A DNA stretch of 64,000 nucleotides from JBKCUA01 sp046318675 (GTDB lineage Bacteria; Pseudomonadota; Alphaproteobacteria; JAJTHO01): the NCBI GenBank assembly GCA_046318675.1, contig JBKCUA010000014.1, positions 1 to 64,000 on the forward strand. The letters run 5' to 3'. Position numbers and translations under genes: made by a program. Position 1 is the first letter of the stretch. Each line of letters begins with the position of its first letter. Below the pieces are notes generated by a model, which did not search any database, had not been told where the DNA came from, and saw only the letters and a list, made by a program, of their open reading frames with translations. Shown here piece after piece: positions 57,429 through 64,000 of the stretch.

Positions 57429-57448
57429 AATGTGATGTAAATCACATT
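57429..57448. promoter_or_regulatory. Perfect CRP-like palindrome
   Basis: AATGTGATGTAAATCACATT contains the exact CRP core TGTGA-N6-TCACA (57431-57446), 28 bp upstream of the ATG of the large unknown gene and 37 bp after the mgtE stop. It would suit a CRP/FNR-family regulator; which one is unknown. The close position to the start suggests repression or a promoter-overlapping site. Confidence 0.6.
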
Positions 57449-57476
57449 TGCGCCATGCAGCGCGAGGATGGGGCGT

Positions 57477-60011
57477 ATGACGGTTACATTGGATAACAGC
57501 AGCAAGGTTAGTGGCTCTTTCGATGCTACTTTGTACACATCAACAGATTCAACGTATGTCTTGGAATGGAATGGTAAATATTACCGCGTTGGCTCGGCGG
57601 GATCGTTAACTATTATAGATGATCCTGATAAAAGTAATTTAACAAAATCACCTAATTTTTCGAACAGACTTGAGGTATATCAACAAAATAGTATGGTTTA
57701 TTTTGTTGATCGTGAACAAATTTACAAAATCGAGGTTACGACCACAACAAACAATGGAACTCTGAATACTGAGTCCAGTATCGTTGTAGTTCCCAGTAAT
57801 TTGTCCCCAACCAACACCAGCAGTCTTAGCGGCGGCAGCGTTGATCCTCGTACGGTAACAGCAGATTTAAATGGTGCCACAGTAACTGTTTATACCCCAA
57901 CAACGCCGGCATTGGGAACGCAGAACAATAACACTATTTATTTAGCCACTAATAACAAAATTATTTATAGCTACAATACCGGAGACGACAGTATCGCTTA
58001 TATTGGGACAAGCTTGCCAGCGGGCGTTGCTGTCACACAGGCTTTTCCGGGAACATCGTTTCAGGTTATTAGCAATACCGATGGCCGTCGTTATCTTTAT
58101 GCCAATGGGACAGTGTATGAACCTGATTTCCAGAATGGCAGTCTTGTACTGGTACCAAAAACAACAACCAATGGAACAAACGGAACATTAGGTGGAATTA
58201 GTATCTTGAACACTATAGGCGGCGGTTTAGGTGGGTTAGGTGGTTTAAACAGCACTGATCTGGGAGATACATTAAATAATCCTGTTACAAAAATTTTAAC
58301 CGCAGCGGAGGTGGCACCTACAGAACTTAATGATATTCAAGATTATTTTCAGCTATTTAGCAGTATTATCCTTGGCGCAGATGGAATCAGGGGATTATTC
58401 CTAGGCGATAATGACAAAGTTAGGACTATACCCAATCCTACTACGATAGGTACAATTGGCAGCTCCGGCAGTGACTCACTGACCCCGCCATCGCCTACTA
58501 CTACAGAGGCATCCACTGGCGGCACCACAACAACCAAAGTAGAACAAGGAACAGGAATAGTACTAGTATCCCCCGAAGAATATGAAAAAATCCAAGCATC
58601 TAAGGGATCAAATGGTGCAAGCAGCACCCCCAGTATTGACCAAAACCTCACAGGGGCACCAGACCCAGTAGCCACAGCAACGCAAAAATCATCATCTCAA
58701 AAAACAAAAGATACCCCTGATGATAAGCCGTCTGCCACCAGCAATAAAGAACCAAAAAAGCAAACCATCGCATCCGCGCCCGTAGAATCAACGCCGAAAG
58801 AAAAATCACAATCCATACCTACTAACCCCTCAACAAACAAAAAACCAGAACAGAGCAGCGATGGTGGTAATGGCACAGAAACCAATGTAAACAAAAATAA
58901 AAAAGGAATAGTCGATAAAGGAACGCTTGTTTTAGATATGAAAGATCGTGAAAACCCGCTCGAGGTGCATTTTACTCTTGATGGGAAAAAACTAATAGCC
59001 AACAAGTTTACAATCGAAAAAGGCAATATCGTTATTGATGCCGGAACAAAAGTCACCATTCCGCTTACCAAGCTTTCCATGGTTAACCTTGCCGCTCTTG
59101 GCGACAAATTGGAAGATAAATATATTGTTAAGCAAGGAGATCAACATTTCACCCTGACAAAACCAACAAATGCCTTCAGTTCCTACAAACTGACCGCTAC
59201 TGAATCAACACCGAAGCTTGTGGCCAACGAAAAAAGATTTGACATCGATGGAGATGGTAAAGCTGAAAATACCGATCCGATAAACTTGAAGTGGGCGATG
59301 AACCAAACCAGCACGGGCGGCGGGGGTACAGTAACCCCCAAGACCGAAAATCCTAAAAAAGAACAAAATCAAATAACCTCTATATACCGAGGCGGCACCA
59401 GCACGGGCGGCGGGGGTCATAATAAAAACGAAACATCTGCTACAGTAAACCCCAATACCAAAAATCCTAAAAAAGAACAAAATCAAATAACTTCCATACA
59501 CACAGGTTCTGTCCCAAACGGAAAGTATCACTGGGCATATATAGGGAATAAACTTAATTTAGTGTCTCCTGCAGGCAACCCTGTTGATTATTTAGTTGAA
59601 GGTGGGAAAATTTACGTCAGCGGCAAAGACAATCAGAGCAAACCTGTAGCTATAGAACTTACATCTTCAAATTATGATTGGAACATTCCTACGGGTGTAC
59701 CCAAAGAGATACAACTAGCCGGTGGCGACAAAATAACATTAGATGACTGGAAAGTAGACACTGAAGAACTTAAAAAAAATGGTAAAAATTCAGGCGAGTT
59801 TGACGGCGATGCACGCCCAAGTTATACAGGCGTTCCCACCGGTATCACACAGAAGAACCTTCCCCCTGCTTCTGGTCCCATCACCGTTGCCTCCGCCGCC
59901 AATCTCACCAACGCCTTAGCTGGTAATCCCTTGGGAGGCAGCTCGGCTACTTCCCCATCCGGTGAATCTTCCAACAGCGAAAATAGCCCTCAGCTTACTT
60001 CTATAACGTAA
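57477..60011 (+). CDS. Large cysteine-free repetitive protein, possibly exported; family unknown
   Basis: About 844-845 residues from ATG 57477 (GAGG 9-12 nt upstream; an ATG nine bases earlier is less well placed). I do not recognise the whole. Residues 1-240 are beta-rich with repeated aromatic strands (YVLEWNGKYYRVGSAG, SMVYFVDREQIYKIEV, GRRYLYANGTVYEP). A glycine stretch (GGGLGGLGGL) and a Ser/Thr/Pro/Lys-rich disordered region (about 330-475) follow. Then come a compact domain (EVHFTLDGKKLIANKFTIEK), an EF-hand/dockerin-like loop (FDIDGDGKAENTDPINLKWA), a tandem duplication, and a last beta domain. It has no cysteine, no N-terminal signal peptide and a small-residue-rich C-terminus, all compatible with type I secretion, for which a transporter pair is at 29-32.7 kb. 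That link is inference. Confidence 0.75.
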   Translation: MTVTLDNSSKVSGSFDATLYTSTDSTYVLEWNGKYYRVGSAGSLTIIDDPDKSNLTKSPNFSNRLEVYQQNSMVYFVDREQIYKIEVTTTTNNGTLNTESSIVVVPSNLSPTNTSSLSGGSVDPRTVTADLNGATVTVYTPTTPALGTQNNNTIYLATNNKIIYSYNTGDDSIAYIGTSLPAGVAVTQAFPGTSFQVISNTDGRRYLYANGTVYEPDFQNGSLVLVPKTTTNGTNGTLGGISILNTIGGGLGGLGGLNSTDLGDTLNNPVTKILTAAEVAPTELNDIQDYFQLFSSIILGADGIRGLFLGDNDKVRTIPNPTTIGTIGSSGSDSLTPPSPTTTEASTGGTTTTKVEQGTGIVLVSPEEYEKIQASKGSNGASSTPSIDQNLTGAPDPVATATQKSSSQKTKDTPDDKPSATSNKEPKKQTIASAPVESTPKEKSQSIPTNPSTNKKPEQSSDGGNGTETNVNKNKKGIVDKGTLVLDMKDRENPLEVHFTLDGKKLIANKFTIEKGNIVIDAGTKVTIPLTKLSMVNLAALGDKLEDKYIVKQGDQHFTLTKPTNAFSSYKLTATESTPKLVANEKRFDIDGDGKAENTDPINLKWAMNQTSTGGGGTVTPKTENPKKEQNQITSIYRGGTSTGGGGHNKNETSATVNPNTKNPKKEQNQITSIHTGSVPNGKYHWAYIGNKLNLVSPAGNPVDYLVEGGKIYVSGKDNQSKPVAIELTSSNYDWNIPTGVPKEIQLAGGDKITLDDWKVDTEELKKNGKNSGEFDGDARPSYTGVPTGITQKNLPPASGPITVASAANLTNALAGNPLGGSSATSPSGESSNSENSPQLTSIT
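59307..59500 (+). repeat. Tandem duplication inside the large unknown gene
   Basis: Two units of about 90-100 bp begin with ACCAGCACGGGCGGCGGGGG (59307 and 59397) and share AAAATCCTAAAAAAGAACAA and the following AATCAAATAAC. They encode TSTGGGG...NPKKEQNQITSI twice. The second unit carries a small insertion and several substitutions. Confidence 0.8.
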
Positions 60012-60029
60012 ACCTCGCCATCATCCCCA

Positions 60030-60035
60030 TATAAT
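60030..60035 (+). promoter_or_regulatory. Consensus -10 element upstream of proB
   Basis: A perfect TATAAT ends 15 bp before the proB ATG, so the leader would be about 9 nt. No good -35 is seen 16-18 bp upstream; an activator or a weak promoter is possible. Confidence 0.35.
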
Positions 60036-60050
60036 GCTACATCCCTTGTT

Positions 60051-61157
60051 ATGCAGCTTGGCGCGTCTATTGTCCTCAAATTCGGCTCGAACCTTGTTGT
60101 CCGTAAGGATGGCGGGGATGGGGCATGGCTGGACAGTGTCGCGGCGGGGATTGCCGCGCTGAAGGGGCAGGGCAGGACTGTCACCGTGGTGACCTCCGGG
60201 GCGGTGGCGTTGGGGCGAAAGGCTCTCAAGCTTGGCACGAAAGCCCTGAGTTTAGAGGAAAAACAAGCGGCCTCCGCCGCCGGGCAGATTGTTCTCGCCC
60301 AACGCTGGCAGGCCGCCCTGGCAGGTCACGGCTTAGCGGCAGCGCAGGTGCTGCTCACCGCCGAGGATACCGAGGATCGCCGCCGCCACCTCAACGCCCG
60401 GCGGACACTGGAAACCCTCCACGACCTCGGCGCAATTCCCATTATTAATGAGAATGATACCATCGCCACGGCAGAAATCCGCGTTGGCGATAATGATCGC
60501 TTGGCGGCGCGGGTGGCGCAAATGCTCAGCACCGAAACCCTGATCCTGTTCAGCGATATTGATGGCCTGTACACTGACAACCCGCGTCATAACCCCGACG
60601 CACAACACCTTGCCGTTGTTGATAAAATAACCCCCACCATTGAGGCAATGGCACGAGGTGCTATCACCCTTACCAGCACCGGGGGCATGATAACCAAAAT
60701 CCAGGCCGCCCGCATTGCCACCGCCGCCGGGTGCACCCTCATCATCGCCAATGGCACAGGCTTGCACCCGCTTGAAACCCTGATGAACGGGGGGCGGCAC
60801 ACCCGTTTTGAACCAACCACCACGCCATTATCGGCGCGTAAACGCTGGATTGCCGGGATGTTGCAACTGGCTGGCACCCTCAATATTGATGCCGGGGCGG
60901 CCAAAGCTCTTCATGAAGGGAAAAGCCTGCTTCCCGCCGGGATAACCGGGGTTGACGGCACTTTTGAACGGGGTGATGCCGTGGGAATTATGGTGGGCAA
61001 TGGCACACTGCTGGCCAAAGGCCTGTGCGCCTACGATAGCGATGAGCTCAACATCCTCAAAGGCCGACAGACTCGTGACATTGCCGCCGTCTTAGGGTAC
61101 AATGGCCGTGCCGAGGTAGTGCACCGCAACGATTATGTTTTGTTAGAACGCCCGTGA
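60051..61157 (+). CDS. proB: Glutamate 5-kinase
   Basis: 368 residues. The first step of proline synthesis, making glutamyl-5-phosphate. The amino-acid kinase domain has SIVLKFGSNLV, VTVVTSGAVALG, IPIINENDTIATAEIRVGDN, LILFSDIDGLYT and STGGMITKIQAA. The C-terminal PUA domain (residues 280-368) has LHEGKSLLPAGITGVDG and FERGDAVGIM. The start is MQLGASIVLKFG. proA overlaps the stop by four bases (GTGA). The obgE gene often upstream in alphaproteobacteria is replaced by the large unknown gene. Confidence 0.95.
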   Translation: MQLGASIVLKFGSNLVVRKDGGDGAWLDSVAAGIAALKGQGRTVTVVTSGAVALGRKALKLGTKALSLEEKQAASAAGQIVLAQRWQAALAGHGLAAAQVLLTAEDTEDRRRHLNARRTLETLHDLGAIPIINENDTIATAEIRVGDNDRLAARVAQMLSTETLILFSDIDGLYTDNPRHNPDAQHLAVVDKITPTIEAMARGAITLTSTGGMITKIQAARIATAAGCTLIIANGTGLHPLETLMNGGRHTRFEPTTTPLSARKRWIAGMLQLAGTLNIDAGAAKALHEGKSLLPAGITGVDGTFERGDAVGIMVGNGTLLAKGLCAYDSDELNILKGRQTRDIAAVLGYNGRAEVVHRNDYVLLERP

Positions 61158-62428
61158 CCCATGATATAGATGCCCTTGCTGTCGAGGCAACCGTGGCCAG
61201 CCTTACCAAGGCAGCCAAACAGGCTGCGCGCCAACTGTACGCCAGCTCCCATGACCAACGTCAGGCCTTCCTAACCCATCTTGCCGACATTCTGCGCGCC
61301 GATGCCGAGGGTATTCTTGCGGCCAACGTCAACGATATGGACGCGGGCAAAGCCAAGGGGATGAGCCCGGCACTTCTTGACCGGCTTTTTCTTGATCGCA
61401 AACGGCTGAACGCCATCGCCGACAGCCTTTCTGATATTGGCCTGCAAGCCGATCCCATAGGGGGCATTGTTGAGGAATGGTGCCGTCCCAATGGCCTTTC
61501 GTTTCAAGCCGTGCGGGTTCCCATTGGTGTTATTGGGATCATTTATGAAGCCAGACCCAACGTCACCATTGATGCGGCGGCATTGTGCATCAAGTCTGGC
61601 AACGCCGCCGTCCTGCGCCCAGGATCGGAAAGTCTAGGCACGGCACTGGCCTTACATAAATCTATCCGCAAGGCATTGCTGGCCGCTGGCCTACCAGAAC
61701 AGGCGGTGCAATGCCTAGGCACCGCCGATCGTGCCGCCGTGGGGGCATTGCTGCGCCAAGACAGCACCGTTGACATGATTATTCCACGGGGCGGGCGCAG
61801 CCTCATTGAGCGGATCAAAAGCGACAGCCGGATTCCCGTTCTCAGCCACCTGGACGGCCTGTGCCACACCTACATTGACAAAGCCGCCGATCCCGTCAAA
61901 GCCTTGGGCGTTGTTCTTAATGCAAAAATGCGTCGCACGGGCATTTGCGGTGCCACGGAAACACTCCTTGTTCATAAAGACTCCTTAAAGATTCTGCTCC
62001 CCATTCTCAAAGCCTTGCACCAAAACCACTGTGAACTACGCGGTGACGACCGGGTACGAGAGCTCGATCCCACGGTTGGGATTGCTATTGAGGAAGATTG
62101 GCATACGGAATACCTTGCACCTATTTTGTCGATTAAAACAGTTGATAGCCTTGATGAGGCCATTACGCATATCAATCACTACGGCTCGCATCACACCGAT
62201 GCGATTATCACTGAAGACACTGGTGCTGCAGAAAAATTCCTCTCCCATGTAGACAGTGGCATCGTCATGGTCAACACCTCCACCCAATTTGCCGACGGGG
62301 GAGAATTTGGCTTTGGTGCCGAAATTGGTATTGCTACCGGAAAGCTCCACGCCCGCGGGCCTGTCGGTGCTAAGCATTTGACTACTATACAGTATCGCGT
62401 GCGAAGTGAGGGAGCCTGCCGCATCTGA
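61154..62428 (+). CDS. proA: Gamma-glutamyl phosphate reductase
   Basis: 424 residues from GTG 61154, inside the proB stop. An NADPH-dependent aldehyde-dehydrogenase-fold enzyme giving glutamate semialdehyde. VRVPIGVIGIIYEARPNVTI, LRPGSESLGTALALHKSI and VDMIIPRGGRSLIERI are cofactor and substrate motifs. The catalytic Cys is in RRTGICGATETLLVH, and VNTSTQFADGGEFGFGAEIG and ARGPVGAKHLTT close the active site. It acts in a complex with ProB. Confidence 0.96.
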   Translation: MTHDIDALAVEATVASLTKAAKQAARQLYASSHDQRQAFLTHLADILRADAEGILAANVNDMDAGKAKGMSPALLDRLFLDRKRLNAIADSLSDIGLQADPIGGIVEEWCRPNGLSFQAVRVPIGVIGIIYEARPNVTIDAAALCIKSGNAAVLRPGSESLGTALALHKSIRKALLAAGLPEQAVQCLGTADRAAVGALLRQDSTVDMIIPRGGRSLIERIKSDSRIPVLSHLDGLCHTYIDKAADPVKALGVVLNAKMRRTGICGATETLLVHKDSLKILLPILKALHQNHCELRGDDRVRELDPTVGIAIEEDWHTEYLAPILSIKTVDSLDEAITHINHYGSHHTDAIITEDTGAAEKFLSHVDSGIVMVNTSTQFADGGEFGFGAEIGIATGKLHARGPVGAKHLTTIQYRVRSEGACRI

Positions 62429-62527
62429 TAAAGCTTTGTTTACTTTTGAATGATTATATGAATATAGAAAGGTCTCCTGTGTCCATAATTCAATATAATA
62501 TTTTTATTATGTTCTGGTAACAGATTC

Positions 62528-63931
62528 ATGTCTGCGCGCATTCTTATTGTTGATGATATTCCGGCGAACCTTAAACTATTAGAGGCCAAATTAAGCTCAG
62601 AGTATTACCAAGTTATCATTGCACATAACGGGATAGAAGCAATTGAAAAATCAAAAAAAGAATCCCCAGATATTATCTTGCTGGATGTCATGATGCCTGG
62701 CATGGACGGATTTGAAACCTGTCGCCGCCTTAAGGCACAACCTGAAACCATGCACATTCCGATTGTCATGGTCACCGCGCTTTCTGATACTACCGATCGC
62801 GTGCGCGGCCTTGAAGCAGGGGCTGACGAATTCATCACCAAACCCGTCCGAGATTTGCCCTTATTTGCGCGAGTACGCTCCCTCGTGCGCTTGAAAACCC
62901 TCATGGATGCCTACCATGTTCGGGAGGATACTACTGTTGGCCTCGGTGCCCTGCGCCAAATAACGGAAGAACGCGAGCGTCCCAAGGGAACCATTGCAAT
63001 ACTCGCCGATGAGTCAATGACGGCAATAACACTAAAAAGAATTTTAGAAAAAGATGGGCATTCCATCGTCGTGTTTGATTTTCTTGAAGAAGCTTTGAGT
63101 GCTATTCCAGACGGCAATTTTGATGTTGTGATCACCCCCCTACGTATGCGTGGTGATGATGCCCTGCGCGCCTGCGTGCAGTTACGCAACCAAGAAAAAA
63201 CGCGACATCTACCTATTTTAATGATGGCAGAAGAAGATGATGAGCAAACTCTCATCAAAGCTTTGGAGCTTGGTATTAATGATTACATCATGCGTCCTAT
63301 TGACGCCCAGGAATTACGTGCCCGCGTAATAACACAAATTCGCCGCCTGCGCTATCAAGAGCGTCTGCGCAAAACATATCAATCCTCTATTAATCTTGCC
63401 CTGACGGATGAACTTACCCAACTGTATAATCGTCGCTATTTTAATGCTCACATTGACAATATCTTGAGTACTGCCGATCGAGAGCATCGCTCCACCACAT
63501 TACTCTTTGTTGACATCGATCATTTTAAGAAAATCAATGATGTTTATGGCCATGATGCAGGGGATAAGGTATTAATCGATCTTTCAAACAAATTAAAACA
63601 TTATGTACGAGACGCGGACTTCCTAGCGCGTTTAGGCGGGGAAGAATTCGCCGTTATCTTACATGACACCAAAACGGGAATAGCCCTACAAGTCGCCGAA
63701 CGTCTCCGCCGAGCCGTCGAAAGTGCGCCCTTCATTCTACCCTCTGGTGAAGAAATAAAAATAACCATCAGTGTCGGCGTGGCCTGTACAAGAGATATTA
63801 AGGGTATTAATAAAACAACCCTTCTCAAAGTTGCGGATCAGGCGCTGTACAAAGCCAAACGCAGTGGCCGGAACCGGGTAGTGGTGGGAAGTTTTGATCC
63901 GCCAGCACCACCGGCTCTTACAAACCCTTAG
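62528..63931 (+). CDS. pleD: PleD-type response regulator / diguanylate cyclase
   Basis: 467 residues in the order REC-REC-GGDEF. The first receiver has ILIVDDIPANLK, IILLDVMMPGMDG (phosphoacceptor near residue 53) and FITKPV. The second receiver lacks the acceptor Asp (VVITPLRMRGDD), as in PleD adaptor domains. The cyclase domain has TDELTQLYNRRYFN, FVDIDHFKKINDVYGHDAGD and the active GGEEF near residue 370, with an RDAD I-site five residues before it for product inhibition. It makes c-di-GMP and would favour sessile over motile life. It is a single gene, convergent with the last partial gene. Confidence 0.94.
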   Translation: MSARILIVDDIPANLKLLEAKLSSEYYQVIIAHNGIEAIEKSKKESPDIILLDVMMPGMDGFETCRRLKAQPETMHIPIVMVTALSDTTDRVRGLEAGADEFITKPVRDLPLFARVRSLVRLKTLMDAYHVREDTTVGLGALRQITEERERPKGTIAILADESMTAITLKRILEKDGHSIVVFDFLEEALSAIPDGNFDVVITPLRMRGDDALRACVQLRNQEKTRHLPILMMAEEDDEQTLIKALELGINDYIMRPIDAQELRARVITQIRRLRYQERLRKTYQSSINLALTDELTQLYNRRYFNAHIDNILSTADREHRSTTLLFVDIDHFKKINDVYGHDAGDKVLIDLSNKLKHYVRDADFLARLGGEEFAVILHDTKTGIALQVAERLRRAVESAPFILPSGEEIKITISVGVACTRDIKGINKTTLLKVADQALYKAKRSGRNRVVVGSFDPPAPPALTNP

Positions 63932-64000
63932 GCTGCTTTCTTGCCCTGTACCGCAGCAACAATTTTTTTCGCCCCGTCGGCAAGATTATCGCCGCTAATG
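63928..64000 (-). CDS. C-terminal end of an unidentified protein (cut by window edge)
   Basis: The minus strand encodes the last 23 or so residues ending ISGDNLADGAKKIVAAVQGK then KAA and TAA (63930-63928). The alanine/lysine-rich helical tail is not enough to name the protein. Its stop overlaps the pleD stop by four bases on the opposite strand. Confidence 0.55.
   Translation of the reverse strand, partial: ISGDNLADGAKKIVAAVQGKKAA

Noticed and set aside
58349..59107. Two minus-strand frames (108 and 136 codons) opposite the large unknown gene
   Set aside because: They mirror the low-complexity Ser/Thr/Pro region; no start signals.
60333..60800. Minus-strand frame of 155 codons
   Set aside because: Antisense to proB.
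1..64000. CRISPR arrays, rRNA genes, prophage or complete insertion sequences
   Set aside because: No evenly spaced direct repeats with unique spacers, no rRNA motifs, and no transposase, integrase or phage structural genes were seen. The repeats present are palindromic and dispersed.

Overview
This 64 kb window is an ordinary bacterial chromosome segment, densely packed with genes, from a flagellated alphaproteobacterium. I base that on family style. There is an alphaproteobacterial short HprK next to a permease-free regulatory PTS (EIIA-Man, HPr, EI), a PleD-type REC-REC-GGDEF protein, an AddB of the alphaproteobacterial type, an HscA with the characteristic N-terminus, and a CsrA gene divergent from flgBC-fliE. 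Gene content looks most like free-living Rhodospirillales or Micavibrio-type lineages, but genus and species cannot be fixed from this sequence. Many conserved neighbourhoods are broken up: rpmH without rnpA, addB without addA, purC-purS without purQL, hscA without hscB/fdx, and ffh without rpsP.

Layout. 0-6 kb: 5' end of pheS, ilvC, tRNA-Leu(UAG), tig with a coupled small gene, dcd, tsf and rpsB. 6-10 kb: hprK, two polar amino-acid ABC permeases, a TadD-like lipoprotein and two TadE-like pseudopilins, followed by a candidate small RNA. 10-19 kb: an A+T-rich PAP2 membrane protein, glmM, ilvE, uvrB, addB and fdxA. 19-27 kb: trpC, ybaB-recR, a TPR-methyltransferase, the EIIA-HPr-EI operon, rpmH (44 codons) and a lipoprotein. 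27-34.8 kb: an SRPBCC protein, lipB, a cold-shock gene with a long leader, a type I secretion ABC/MFP pair, thyX and a parvulin. 35-45 kb: a hybrid histidine kinase, an unknown membrane protein, ffh, purCS, a lytic transglycosylase, zapE, a dicarboxylate-type symporter, TerC and csrA. 45-50 kb: flgB-flgC-fliE, a gene interrupted by a 15-C tract, hscA and a class A PBP. 50-64 kb: glnD, tmk, dacA, a HEPN-type gene pair, tRNA-Leu(GAG), mgtE, a large cysteine-free repetitive protein behind a perfect CRP-like palindrome, proBA, pleD and the 3' end of one more gene.

Four things stand out. (1) A dispersed, highly structured repeat of about 120-150 bp occurs six times (near 10.2, 19.9, 32.9, 41.2, 53.0 and 55.7 kb). 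Its hairpins are preserved, in one copy by a compensatory base pair change. One copy is a complete MITE-like unit with terminal inverted repeats. (2) A well-formed start codon and Shine-Dalgarno at 46.2 kb are followed by fifteen C residues that put the rest of a gene of about 148 codons out of frame, the classic layout of a phase-variable contingency gene. (3) A minus-strand small RNA candidate at about 9.92-10.06 kb has an extended -10 promoter, a long helix and an intrinsic terminator. (4) The unknown 845-residue protein at 57.5-60.0 kb is cysteine-free, has a dockerin/EF-hand-like loop and an internal tandem duplication, and could be an exported adhesin-like protein.

Functionally, the regulatory PTS (hprK with EIIA-HPr-EI), GlnD, CsrA, PleD and the hybrid kinase are signalling components linking carbon/nitrogen status to motility and surface behaviour. 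The Tad-like proteins, the type I secretion pair, the flagellar rod genes and the large repetitive protein are the surface-associated part of the window.
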